Virus record (IMG/VR): IMGVR_UViG_3300033233_000095
Span: 1-37,688 of that record
Direction: 5' to 3' (one strand)
Length of the DNA stretch: 37,688 nucleotides
Source: a virus
Shown here: in pieces, positions 15,884-22,819 of the stretch
How positions within the stretch are numbered: position 1 is the first letter of the stretch
How the letters are laid out: every line of letters begins with the position of its first letter
The notes under the pieces: generated by a model
Told to the model about the DNA's origin: nothing
What the model saw: the letters and a program-made list of their open reading frames with translations, nothing else
Database searches by the model: none
Program-made: the position numbers and the translations under genes

Positions 15884-15932
15884 CGTAAATATCGAGCAAC
15901 GTAAACGCTAACCACAAACAGGAGAGGCATCA

Positions 15933-16085
15933 ATGACAAAGAAAAGTTTACCGTCCAAAATAGTAAGGATACCGCCCGCACCATACGAGAAGCTTCGCAA
16001 AGAAGCGTTTAAGCTTCGTAAGCCTATGAGTGTAGTGGTAGCCGAGGCCATAAACCTTTTTTTTAACCAGAAAAAGAGCGCGTAG
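15933..16085 (+). CDS. 50-aa ribbon-helix-helix-like DNA-binding protein
   Basis: ATG 15933 follows CAGGAGAGG. The protein has the size and layout of an Arc/CopG-type repressor: a short basic beta strand (SKIVRIPPAP), a first helix (YEKLRKEAFKLRK) and a second helix (MSVVVAEAINLFFNQ). Such proteins bind operators as dimers. As the first gene after the 15856 promoter, it probably regulates that promoter. The fold call is by eye. Confidence 0.65.
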   Translation: MTKKSLPSKIVRIPPAPYEKLRKEAFKLRKPMSVVVAEAINLFFNQKKSA

Positions 16086-16094
16086 GAGTCATCC

Positions 16095-16274
16095 ATGCAT
16101 CTGTACTGCCCTAAAAAACGCTTCTGCTCCAACTGGACGCCCGAACACCTGGCCGGATGCAAGCACTTCCTTGTCATGTACAGGTGCGGACACTTCGCCT
16201 GCCTTGCAAACAGCACGGCCTACAAACTCAAAAAGGAACTGCCGGCCCCGATGCTTATCAAGGTGCTGGCATGA
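16095..16274 (+). CDS. 59-aa Cys/His-rich protein, possible zinc finger
   Basis: ATG 16095 follows TAGGAGTC. Cysteines at residues 5, 11, 22, 31 and 36 and His at 18, 24 and 33 are clustered in the first 36 residues (CGHFAC, GCKHF), consistent with one or two metal sites, followed by a basic helix. The stop overlaps the next ATG (ATGA at 16271). Function unknown; a small regulator is plausible. Confidence 0.55.
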   Translation: MHLYCPKKRFCSNWTPEHLAGCKHFLVMYRCGHFACLANSTAYKLKKELPAPMLIKVLA

Positions 16275-16444
16275 AAGGAAATAATATGATGCCTCATTAC
16301 TGGTCAAGGTTTGCAAAGCAGATGCCCGTCAAGGATGACAGTCTAATCAAGCCAACATGGTTAGCGGTCTTTTTCGCCGCCTACGTTGCGCTCATGGCCG
16401 GGATAGTAATCGGCCTCGATATTTACGAGAAGATAGGGAGATAA
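16271..16444 (+). CDS. 57-aa single-span membrane protein
   Basis: ATGA overlap with the previous gene, and an alternative ATG at 16286 with AAGGAAA upstream. Residues 33-51 form a transmembrane segment (WLAVFFAAYVALMAGIVIG) with a basic N side and a short charged tail. Unknown role; early phage membrane peptides often target host envelope functions, but nothing here proves that. Confidence 0.55.
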   Translation: MKGNNMMPHYWSRFAKQMPVKDDSLIKPTWLAVFFAAYVALMAGIVIGLDIYEKIGR

Positions 16445-16447
16445 CAA

Positions 16448-16615
16448 ATTGACAAGCTCCTTTCCGCTGAAGCCGTCCGGCTCTCAAACGCCTAAGACTC
16501 AGGCAGCCTTGACGACGTTATAGACATTATAAAGGAGATAGGCAAGGCCATTGATGCTCATGATAACGGCGACATAGAGGATATACAGGCACTTTATAAG
16601 GATAACGCGGCTTAA
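16448..16615 (+). pseudogene. Small ORF interrupted by an in-frame TAA
   Basis: One frame reads DKLLSAEAVRLSNA, a TAA stop at 16493-16495, then 39 protein-like residues starting DSGSLDDVIDIIKEIGKAID and ending at TAA 16613-16615. Both halves look like one helical, acidic protein. The frame also lacks a normal start (ATT 16448, after AGGGAG); TTG 16449 is in another frame and yields only 24 residues. It is either a decayed gene, a sequencing error, or a recoded stop. Confidence 0.4.
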
Positions 16616-16702
16616 CTCTGACCAGCGAAAACGACGGCGCGGAACAAGGTTAATCACCTGCTGACCCGCCGCCACACGCTGGCAGAAACAAGGGAGGATA
16701 CA

Positions 16703-17023
16703 TTGGACAAGCACGACGTTTTGAGAGTTCTGGAACTCTGCAAAGGTAAGGCCAAAGGTATAGATATGGACGAGCTTCTTTTTCGCACAGGGTACGCGAT
16801 AAGCGCAAGACGGGCAAGGCTCCATATTGAAGCACTCAGGCGGGACGGCCACCCGATATGCGGCGTACCTCTTGCGGGCTACTATATGGCGCGTACCGCA
16901 AAGGAGCTTAACGAGGGCTGCCAGTTCCTCAGGAGCCGCGCAATGACAAGCCTGGTGCTTGAGGCGGCAATGCGGCGCGTTAGTCTCCCGGAACTCATGG
17001 GCCAGATAACGATGGGAATATAG
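16703..17023 (+). CDS. Winged-helix DNA-binding protein
   Basis: TTG 16703 follows AGGGAGGA. The 106-residue protein has a helix-turn-helix layout: DVLRVLELCKGKAKGIDMDE, a second helix (SARRARLHIEALRRDG) as the likely recognition helix, then the wing HPICGVPLAGYYMARTAKEL. The wing pattern PI-x-G-x4-GYY is common in small phage wHTH proteins beside recombination genes. The C-terminal 35 residues are helical and basic. Probably a regulator or a replication accessory. Confidence 0.7.
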   Translation: MDKHDVLRVLELCKGKAKGIDMDELLFRTGYAISARRARLHIEALRRDGHPICGVPLAGYYMARTAKELNEGCQFLRSRAMTSLVLEAAMRRVSLPELMGQITMGI

Positions 17024-17031
17024 GGGGAATG

Positions 17032-17130
17032 ATGGACGATCCGGAATTAATCGAAGAGGAAGTTCGGGAATGGTCTTGGATAAAAAGCGGTTGGCTTAAC
17101 ATGGCGAGAGGGGAAAGAGACGATGTCTAA
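17032..17130 (+). CDS. 32-aa acidic peptide
   Basis: ATG 17032 (or 17029) follows AGGGGG. The frame overlaps the start of the Gp157 gene (ATG 17123) by 8 bases, which suggests coupling. The product is acidic with several Trp (EEEVREWSWIKSGW). Function unknown. Confidence 0.4.
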   Translation: MDDPELIEEEVREWSWIKSGWLNMARGERDDV

Positions 17131-17629
17131 TTTACCGAGCTTATATGAACTGACAAACGAGTACGAGGCGGCACTGGCAGAGCTTGCGGACATGGAGCTT
17201 GACGATGAAACGCTAAAGGACACGCTGGAAGGCTTGGCCGGGACGCTGGAAGTCAAGGCCGTTAATGTAGCCCTCTTTGTGCGCAACCTGGAAAGTACCG
17301 CCGCCGCTATCAAGGACGCGGAAAAGGCAATGAGTGACAGGCGCAGGGCCATCGAGAACCGGGCGGCGAAGGTCAAAGACTACATTAAGGACAACATGAT
17401 ACGCGCCGGGATACTCAAGATAGAGTCACCATATTTCAGGCTTGCGATTCAGAACAACCCGCCGAGCGTCAAGATAGAGAACGTGGATGAACTACCACCG
17501 CATTTTTTGAAAATACCAGAACCGCCGCCGCCCGTGCCAGATAAGACCGCAATAGGCGCGGCACTTAAGGCCGGGGGAAACGTACCGGGCGCATGGTTGG
17601 AACAGGGCCAGAGGCTCGTCATAAAGTAA
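17123..17629 (+). CDS. Gp157-family protein
   Basis: A 168-residue protein matching the layout of the siphovirus Gp157 family: an acidic helical N terminus (LYELTNEYEAALAELADME), a long coiled coil (about 55-100) with the typical ENRAAKVKDYIKDNM stretch, then a beta-rich end with QNNPPSVKIEN and a Pro-rich linker PEPPPPVPDK, closing with GAWLEQGQRLVIK. These proteins sit beside Erf/RecT recombination genes, as here, and are thought to act in phage DNA metabolism or resistance; the biochemical role is not established. Confidence 0.85.
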   Translation: MSNLPSLYELTNEYEAALAELADMELDDETLKDTLEGLAGTLEVKAVNVALFVRNLESTAAAIKDAEKAMSDRRRAIENRAAKVKDYIKDNMIRAGILKIESPYFRLAIQNNPPSVKIENVDELPPHFLKIPEPPPPVPDKTAIGAALKAGGNVPGAWLEQGQRLVIK

Positions 17630-17639
17630 AGGGGAATCA

Positions 17640-18314
17640 ATGGAAAGAAGCGAATCAATAAAAGAGATAGCGGCGGCACTTTGCAAGGCGCAGCGCGCAA
17701 TGGGTGCCGCGATTAAAGATAGCAACAACCCCTTCTTTAATAGCAGATATGCCGACCTGGCATCTATAATAGACGCCATTAAGGAGCCCCTATCAGGAAA
17801 CGGGCTATCCTATGTACAGGTTGCAAACCACATCTCGGGCGAGGTCGTCGTCGAGACCATACTCATGCACACGAGCGGCGAATGGATACTCGGCTCGCTT
17901 GCCATGAAGCCAACGAAGGACGACCCGCAAGGCGTTGGCTCCTGCATCACCTATGCCCGGCGGTACGGGCTGCAGGCGATGGTCGGCATACCCGCCGACG
18001 ACGACGACGGGAACGCGGCCTCTGCCGCCGCCCCGCCAACACGAGAAAGCTCAGTCCGGCCAACTGCCGCGCATGGCACCAGCGGCACCGACAGCGCGCC
18101 TACTACCGGCGTCCGCAAGATAACTGAGGCCCAGAAGAAGCTCCTATTCGTCCGAGCCAAGGCGGCGGGCGTGACAGAGGAGGACTTGAAGGAATATATG
18201 CACGTCGAACACCTCCTGGACATACCCGCCGAGGCCATGACCAACCTACTGTCGGCCATTGCCGACGGCACGGTAAAGAAGGCAGTCAGCGGACAGGACG
18301 ACATTCCATTTTAG
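17640..18314 (+). CDS. ERF-family single-strand annealing protein
   Basis: This 224-residue protein is an ERF-type recombinase that anneals complementary single strands. The N-terminal domain (to about residue 125) shows KAQRAMGAAIKDSNNPFF, SRYADLASIIDAIKEPL, GLSYVQV and the hallmark GSCITYARRYGLQAMVGI, followed by an acidic ADDDDG segment. A disordered Ala/Thr/Pro linker joins a C-terminal helical tail that ends DDIPF, like single-strand binding protein tails. The RecB-like nuclease gene follows 11 bases later, giving an exonuclease-annealase pair. Confidence 0.92.
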   Translation: MERSESIKEIAAALCKAQRAMGAAIKDSNNPFFNSRYADLASIIDAIKEPLSGNGLSYVQVANHISGEVVVETILMHTSGEWILGSLAMKPTKDDPQGVGSCITYARRYGLQAMVGIPADDDDGNAASAAAPPTRESSVRPTAAHGTSGTDSAPTTGVRKITEAQKKLLFVRAKAAGVTEEDLKEYMHVEHLLDIPAEAMTNLLSAIADGTVKKAVSGQDDIPF

Positions 18315-18325
18315 AGAGGCCCTAA

Positions 18326-18946
18326 TTGCCGCTTACTTTTAACAAAAAACTCCATGAATACCAATGGGGCGGGCAGGTAGTCCCGTCCGTGACGCAAGCA
18401 CTATCAGAGTGGATACGGATAGGCATTGTAGGCGGCTTCTACGTCAACACGTTCTCCGGCCAGGCCATACCCGCGCGCCTCTTTGAGCACGCGGCCGACT
18501 TCGGGACGGCGGTGCATAAGGCGGCAGGCTTCATCCTCAGGGGCGAGCTCGATTGGGGCGCTATGGCCCCGGAGCTTATCGGCCCATGTTTACAGTTTGA
18601 GGCATGGCGACGAGATTTCGCGCCTGACATATCCGGAGTGGAGGGTCGGCTATACTCACAGGGGTACGGCTATGCGGGCACGTACGACCTGTTAATATCA
18701 GAAGGAAGCCGGAAGTGGCTCATTATCGACATAAAGACGGGCGGCCACGACCTGGCCGGGCCGCAGCTCGCGGCATACGAACAGCTCCTTAGGGAGGACG
18801 GCGTGAAGGGTATCATCCGCCGGGCCGTGCTCTACCTTCCCAAGGACGGCGGGCCATACAAGCTCATCGAACAGACGGACGCGCGGGATTGGCCATTCTT
18901 CCTCGCGAGTCTTAACCGGCATAACTACTTAGCGGGAAGGAGATGA
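18326..18946 (+). CDS. PD-(D/E)XK (RecB/Cas4-like) exonuclease
   Basis: TTG 18326 follows AGAGG. In this 206-residue protein the core motifs are in order: GTAVHKAA (His64), EGRLYS (Glu106), GTYDLLI (Asp121), IIDIKTG (Asp135, Lys137) and QLAAY, the QxxxY of RecB-type exonucleases. Length fits a phage recombination exonuclease that resects ends for the ERF protein encoded just upstream. There is no iron-sulfur Cys set, unlike the 24690 nuclease. Confidence 0.88.
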   Translation: MPLTFNKKLHEYQWGGQVVPSVTQALSEWIRIGIVGGFYVNTFSGQAIPARLFEHAADFGTAVHKAAGFILRGELDWGAMAPELIGPCLQFEAWRRDFAPDISGVEGRLYSQGYGYAGTYDLLISEGSRKWLIIDIKTGGHDLAGPQLAAYEQLLREDGVKGIIRRAVLYLPKDGGPYKLIEQTDARDWPFFLASLNRHNYLAGRR

Positions 18947-18947
18947 A

Positions 18948-19142
18948 ATGGCCGGCACCAAGCTCATTTCTCAGGTAATACATTGCCCCGTAATGGGGGC
19001 TTGGAGACCCGTCGCCGTCTGCCTCATGCGGTGCGCGGACGCCCCTTGTGCGAACTACATAAACCTACCACAGGAGGCGAAGCAGGCGGCCTACTACAAT
19101 CTGAGGGAGCACGGGCACGCGCCCGCCATGCTGCCGTTTTAA
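18948..19142 (+). CDS. 64-aa Cys-containing protein
   Basis: ATG follows AAGGAG and begins 1 base after the exonuclease stop. Four Cys (residues 13, 25, 29, 34) lie in CPVMGAW, CLMRC and APC, a possible zinc site; the C terminus is helical. Unknown function. Confidence 0.5.
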   Translation: MAGTKLISQVIHCPVMGAWRPVAVCLMRCADAPCANYINLPQEAKQAAYYNLREHGHAPAMLPF

Positions 19143-19164
19143 AACTACCGGAACAGTCGCGGTA

Positions 19165-19251
19165 ATGGAAAATACAGCCGTCGCATCCGCGATAAGCACC
19201 ATGCGCACCAGGATACCCAAACGAGTTTCAGAAGATAGGAGGCATAAATAA
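19165..19251 (+). CDS. 28-codon ORF overlapping the repeat gene start
   Basis: ATG 19165 opens a 28-codon frame with a basic C terminus whose stop shares one base with the ATG of the repeat gene (TAATG). The RBS is weak. It may be a leader peptide, or nothing. Confidence 0.25.
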   Translation: MENTAVASAISTMRTRIPKRVSEDRRHK

Positions 19252-20294
19252 TGTGTAATTTCTTCAGTTGCTTAGTTGGTAAGGACAAAAAAGTTGCGTG
19301 GAGAGAGGACGTAGATTCGCATGAAAATCTGATTTCAATTGGTTATCCCGGCTATAAGGACGATGACCATCGAATCCTTTTTGGCGACACAAGTATGATG
19401 CCGTTTGCGAGGGTAGAGGTCACGCCGATAAATGGCGACGTATTCTCGCCCGTCAAAACTTGGCAATTTAAAATTGACCAGGCCATCACGCCGCAGTGGT
19501 GGACAATTGACCATGAGAAGGCCGCAAAAGAAGCCCTCAAAAAATGCCTCTCAAGGGTGTTGATAGTGGGGCAAGAAATCGATAGGCTCGAAAACCGCAA
19601 TGGAATTTTCATGAAAGATTCTAAAATCGAGGTTGTGGTAAATTGTACTGTCCGCGCGATGCGGGGAAGCTCCACTGTCAGCGAGATGCGGGGAAGCTCC
19701 ACTGTCCGCGAGATGCGGGATAGCTCCACTGTCTGCGCGATGCGGGGAAGCTCCACTGTCCGCGAGATGCGGGGCAGCTCCACTGTCCGCGCGATGTGGG
19801 ATAGCTCCACTGTCCGCGATATGTGGGACAGCTCCGCAGTCGGCGCGATGTGGGATAGCTCCACTGTCCGCGAGATGCGGGGAAGCTCCGCAGTCGGCGA
19901 TATGTGGAACAGCTCCACTGTCTGCGCGATGCGGGACAGCTCCGCTGTCCGCGCGATGCGGGACAGCACCACTGTCGGCGAGATACGGGACAGCTCCGCT
20001 GTCGGCGCGATGTGGGATAGCTCCACTGTCCGCGAGATGCGGGGCAGCTCCACTGTCCGCGCGATGTGGGATAGCTCCACTGTCCGCGAGATGCGGGACA
20101 GCTCCGCAGTCGGCAAGATGCGGGACAGCTCCACCGTCGGCCTTTACTCTGATAAGGCCACGTTCGCAATAGCCGATGGCTCAAATGGTCTTGCTGTTGT
20201 CCGCCACAAAAAAGACGTTGAGATATTCCACGCGCACGATGTACCGACGACCTTGCGGAAATATATAAAAGTCGCCGGAAGGTTCTATCTATGA
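19251..20294 (+). CDS. Protein with 18 nonapeptide repeats (solenoid-like)
   Basis: A 347-residue protein. Residues 1-132 are a globular domain that opens MCNFFSCLVGK and contains PQWWTIDHEKAAKEALKKCL. Residues 133-294 are 18 copies of [TA]V-x-x-M-[RW]-[DGN]-SS, with no length change. Residues 295-347 are a closing domain. A 9-residue period with conserved Val, Met and Ser suggests a regular beta-solenoid like pentapeptide-repeat proteins. Related repeat proteins occur in other phages and host genomes to my knowledge, with no defined function. RBS AGGAGG precedes the ATG. Confidence 0.8.
   Translation: MCNFFSCLVGKDKKVAWREDVDSHENLISIGYPGYKDDDHRILFGDTSMMPFARVEVTPINGDVFSPVKTWQFKIDQAITPQWWTIDHEKAAKEALKKCLSRVLIVGQEIDRLENRNGIFMKDSKIEVVVNCTVRAMRGSSTVSEMRGSSTVREMRDSSTVCAMRGSSTVREMRGSSTVRAMWDSSTVRDMWDSSAVGAMWDSSTVREMRGSSAVGDMWNSSTVCAMRDSSAVRAMRDSTTVGEIRDSSAVGAMWDSSTVREMRGSSTVRAMWDSSTVREMRDSSAVGKMRDSSTVGLYSDKATFAIADGSNGLAVVRHKKDVEIFHAHDVPTTLRKYIKVAGRFYL
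19647..20132 (+). repeat. 18 tandem copies of a 27-bp coding unit
   Basis: The units start at ACT/GCA-GTC and each is exactly 27 bp. Variation is confined to a few codons (third to seventh of the unit: Arg/Gly/Cys/Ser, Glu/Ala/Asp/Lys/Leu, Arg/Trp, Asp/Gly/Asn). The block keeps several alternative frames open on both strands, which are artefacts of the repeat. Confidence 0.95.
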
Positions 20295-20330
20295 CTTCTT
20301 CATAATACCAGGAAAACAGGAGGATTAGGA

Positions 20331-20726
20331 TTGGAACACATTGACGTAAAAGCCGCAGGGATGTTCACGCCGCAGGAAGAGGGCGATTGCAAGTTAACCG
20401 TTATTATCCCAAAAGAGGATAAATTTTCGCAGGACTTTGCATTTACCAAGCTTCGCTATCAGCTTATCCGTATCAGCCTTGTCCCGGTTGAGGCAACCGA
20501 CCTACCTATCGCCCCGCCCTCAGCCGATGCGCTCTACAATGAGGGCATACAGGATATTCAGCGCGGCATGGCGAAGCTTGCACAGTACAAGCTCATGGTT
20601 CCGAGTGCAACGGCTGTATTCCTTGAGCCGATAACCGAGGCTCCGGGTAATGGCGAAGTACGCGACGAGAACGCTGCCATAGGGGATTTATTTGTAGAAC
20701 AAGAGGAGAAAATACCATGCATATAA
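20331..20726 (+). CDS. 131-aa protein coupled to the sliding clamp gene, unknown
   Basis: TTG 20331 follows AGGAGGATTAGGA. The protein is beta-rich at first (CKLTVIIPKEDKFSQDFAF), then Pro-containing and helical, with an acidic end. The stop overlaps the dnaN start by 10 bases, so translation is coupled. The C-terminal part (GDLFVEQEEKI) contains a hydrophobic-acidic stretch that could dock on the clamp, but this is speculation. No family is recognised. Confidence 0.6.
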   Translation: MEHIDVKAAGMFTPQEEGDCKLTVIIPKEDKFSQDFAFTKLRYQLIRISLVPVEATDLPIAPPSADALYNEGIQDIQRGMAKLAQYKLMVPSATAVFLEPITEAPGNGEVRDENAAIGDLFVEQEEKIPCI

Positions 20727-21835
20727 GAATAGGACGGGACGAGTTATTAAAAGGGCTTGAGCGGATACGGGGTCTTACACGAAAAGACGTTATGCCTATC
20801 CTGGCACATGCTCTTTTCACGACAGACGACGGGGACTTGGTTATAACCGCGTCCGACCTTGAAGCGACAGGCGTTGGCAGATATAGCGCAACCGTCCTTG
20901 AGGGCGGCCCGGCTGTTATTCAGGCCCAGACGCTGTTCGAGATTGTCAAGACTTTATCCGGTGAATTGGAAATAAAGGTGGACGCGAAAGGCGCAACGGT
21001 TATATCCGGCAAGTCTAAATATAAGGTTCCGGTAATGCCGCCTGCCGATTATCCCGCAATCCCGACAATGCAGGATGCTAAGTATTTCGAGTTCCCGAAA
21101 GAGATACTGGCAAAGATGATAGGCCGTGCAATCTACGCCATAAACGAGCGCGAAACCCGCTACACCATGACGGGTCTTTATCTTTCCCTAAAAGGCAACG
21201 GCGAGGGCTATGCAGACGTACTATGCGCTGCCACTGATGGGCATAGGCTGTCCAAGTGCGCCGACAACGTACCCGTTGGGGCGGACGATGGCGACACGCC
21301 GATTATACCCGGCATCATCATCCCTAAGAAGGCTCTCTTTGAAATAGCGCGTCTGCTAAAGGCGGCCGACCCTACTATCGCCATAGCCTTTGACAAGCAG
21401 TTATCCATCCAGGCTGGCGACTTCAGCTTCGTTACAAGGCTCATGGAAGGCCAGTTTCCCAACTATGAACAGATTATCCCACGCGATAATGGAAACGTCT
21501 TGACGGTCAAGACAGCCGCGTTAATGGAGGCTATAAAGAGGGCTGCCGTGTTCAGCCAGAAGGCTGTATTCGGGTTGGCAACTGGCAAGCTCGCCATTAC
21601 CACGCCGGACGAGGGTACAGGCACGGCAGACGATGAGATAGAGGTCGAATACTCTGGGCCTGAAATGATTGTCGGGTTTAATATTCGGTATCTCATAGAG
21701 GCTCTTTCGGTTATTGACGGCCCGGATATAAGCATGGCCTTTGCTGACAGCGGTGCCATGCATCCGGTACTCATAACCGACAAAGCGGACGACACGACCT
21801 TACACCTTATAATGCCGATGAGGGTTCAAGCATGA
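20717..21835 (+). CDS. dnaN: DNA polymerase III beta subunit (sliding clamp)
   Basis: A complete 372-residue DnaN with all three clamp domains. Visible landmarks are RDELLKGLERIRG at the start, TRKDVMPILAHALF, CAATDGHRLS, the PNYEQIIPRD segment and the terminal LIMPMRVQA, equivalent to the MPMR end of bacterial clamps that form the binding pocket. It would encircle DNA and tether a polymerase. The genome shows no polymerase gene, so it probably serves the host Pol III, or recruits other phage enzymes. RBS GAGGAG overlaps the 20331 gene end. A phage-borne bacterial-type clamp is uncommon. Confidence 0.95.
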   Translation: MHIRIGRDELLKGLERIRGLTRKDVMPILAHALFTTDDGDLVITASDLEATGVGRYSATVLEGGPAVIQAQTLFEIVKTLSGELEIKVDAKGATVISGKSKYKVPVMPPADYPAIPTMQDAKYFEFPKEILAKMIGRAIYAINERETRYTMTGLYLSLKGNGEGYADVLCAATDGHRLSKCADNVPVGADDGDTPIIPGIIIPKKALFEIARLLKAADPTIAIAFDKQLSIQAGDFSFVTRLMEGQFPNYEQIIPRDNGNVLTVKTAALMEAIKRAAVFSQKAVFGLATGKLAITTPDEGTGTADDEIEVEYSGPEMIVGFNIRYLIEALSVIDGPDISMAFADSGAMHPVLITDKADDTTLHLIMPMRVQA

Positions 21836-21957
21836 ACTTAATAAGCGAGGCATATAGCGAACTCCACGAAATAAAGCACCGTTTCGAGAGCGGGGATTCT
21901 GAAATAGCCATGACTCGCCTTGACGACCTAATGTCAGAACTGGAGGCTTGCTGTTAA
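21832..21957 (+). CDS. 41-aa helical protein after dnaN
   Basis: ATGA overlap with the dnaN stop. The product is acidic and helical (SEAYSELHEIKHRFESGD) and ends in CysCys. The stop lies inside the start region of the MazG-like gene, whose reading frame overlaps it. Unknown function. Confidence 0.5.
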   Translation: MNLISEAYSELHEIKHRFESGDSEIAMTRLDDLMSELEACC

Positions 21958-21958
21958 C

Positions 21959-22279
21959 ATAACATTCCATATTTCAGACGAAACAGCCGCCCGGCTCCTT
22001 GAATTCCGGGATGCGCGAGACTGGCAGAAGCATCACACACCCGCCGAGCTTGCCAGGGCGTGCGCATCCGAGGCCGCAGAGCTTAATGCGCTCCACCTAT
22101 GGGGCGTGAAACCGAAAGAGGACAAGGAGTGTAAAGAGGTTGCCGACGTTGCGATATACCTCTTTTACTACTGTAAGGCGCGGGGTATGAACCTGGATGC
22201 GATTATCAACTACGCTATCGACGCGAACGAGGTCAATTATCCCCTGTCCGCAGGGAATAGGCCGGATAGGGATAAATAA
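21959..22279 (+). CDS. MazG-like NTP pyrophosphohydrolase, start uncertain
   Basis: About 107 residues with the all-alpha MazG signature: EAAE (EXXE) followed after 19 residues by EVAD (EXXD), the acidic pairs that bind magnesium and nucleotide. It also has WQKHHTP and VAIYLFYYC, as in dCTPase/MazG-like phage enzymes that hydrolyse dNTPs or modified NTPs. No ATG, GTG or TTG lies in frame between the upstream stop and the first motifs. Candidates are GTT 21953, 6 bases after GGAGG, or ATA 21959 or ATT 21971. Start is therefore a guess; the coding frame is solid. Confidence 0.72.
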   Translation: MTFHISDETAARLLEFRDARDWQKHHTPAELARACASEAAELNALHLWGVKPKEDKECKEVADVAIYLFYYCKARGMNLDAIINYAIDANEVNYPLSAGNRPDRDK

Positions 22280-22282
22280 TTC

Positions 22283-22311
22283 TTGACATCCTGCGGCTAA
22301 TTTGGGAATAT
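22283..22311 (+). promoter_or_regulatory. Likely promoter of the IbrA/IbrB cassette
   Basis: A perfect TTGACA (22283-22288) is followed after 17 bp by GAATAT (22306-22311), which keeps the A2, A5 and T6 of the -10 box. A second TTGACA at 22327-22332 with TAGCCT 17 bp on is a weaker alternative. Confidence 0.5.
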
Positions 22312-22324
22312 AGCAAATACAAAA

Positions 22325-22414
22325 TGTTGACACAAAACCCAAAACAGTTTAGCCTCAAGAGTTCCCATACCGTGAGGGTGGGACGGTGTCAACAGCCGTG
22401 TAGCTCTTGGGGCT
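22325..22414 (+). ncRNA. Structured leader RNA with possible 8-bp pseudoknot
   Basis: Stem P1 pairs 22351-22361 with 22404-22414 (11 bp, one G-U). Inside are hairpin P2 (22364-22371 with 22376-22382, GTGA loop) and P3 (ACGG/CCGT, 22383-22386 with 22396-22399). The P3 loop holds TGTCAACA (22387-22394), the exact complement of TGTTGACA at 22325-22332. P1 is followed by ATTTTATTT and, 20 bases on, by the RBS of the 22434 gene. The fold looks like a cis-regulatory leader. I could not match it to a known riboswitch class. Confidence 0.5.
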
Positions 22415-22433
22415 ATTTTATTTAGAGGGGGAA

Positions 22434-22817
22434 ATGAAAAGGATATATAGAAATTATCGGGAGTGGGAAGAAACCAGGGCCGGTTTATGGAACAGACCCG
22501 TAGGGATAGAGCGCGATACACATATAGAGAAATGCTCTGTCTTTATGTCGGATACAATGCTATTCGAAAGGGCTATGTTCCGAGTAATACTTGAGTGGCC
22601 GATATCCTGCGAAGTCAATTTTACGTCTAAGGGTTCAAATCGTCAGGCATGGTTAGGGCATGCGGCTTGCTGTATTGAAATAGGCTGCCCTGAAGAACCC
22701 ACAAGGGCCGCGTGGTGGAAGCTAACGCAAGAGCAGAGAGACCTGGCCGACGCTTCTGCTGCAAAGGTTATTAAGGTATGGGAGCAGGAAAATGGTTATC
22801 TTGGATTGGGGGCATAG
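22434..22817 (+). CDS. 127-aa protein of the IbrA/IbrB cassette, unknown
   Basis: ATG 22434 follows AGAGGGGGAA. The protein has several Trp and Cys and contains HIEKCSVFMSD, SCEVNFTSKGSNRQAWLGHA and AACC, then a helical end (AWWKLTQEQRDLADASAAKV). Proteins of this look are found beside IbrA/IbrB homologues in other phages, from memory. It is the first gene after the structured leader. Function unknown; the Cys residues could bind metal. Confidence 0.65.
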   Translation: MKRIYRNYREWEETRAGLWNRPVGIERDTHIEKCSVFMSDTMLFERAMFRVILEWPISCEVNFTSKGSNRQAWLGHAACCIEIGCPEEPTRAAWWKLTQEQRDLADASAAKVIKVWEQENGYLGLGA

Positions 22818-22819
22818 CC

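Noticed and set aside
15933-16085. Ribbon-helix-helix gene as antitoxin of a toxin-antitoxin pair
   Set aside because: No toxin-like gene is adjacent; the following genes are a Cys-rich protein and a small membrane protein. A phage regulator is simpler.
15908-16852. Minus-strand ORFs opposite the first genes of the replication operon
   Set aside because: The plus strand has a promoter, RBSs and ATGA overlaps; the minus frames have none of these.
19647-20132. 27-bp repeats as a CRISPR array or diversity-generating cassette
   Set aside because: Repeats are contiguous with no spacers and in a coding frame; there is no Cas gene or reverse transcriptase in the window.
19352-20134. 260-aa minus-strand ORF across the repeat block
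   Set aside because: It is an artefact of 27-bp tandem repeats: with unit length divisible by three, any frame without a stop in one unit stays open. No RBS and no protein-like sequence outside the repeats; the plus frame has an RBS, head and cap domains.
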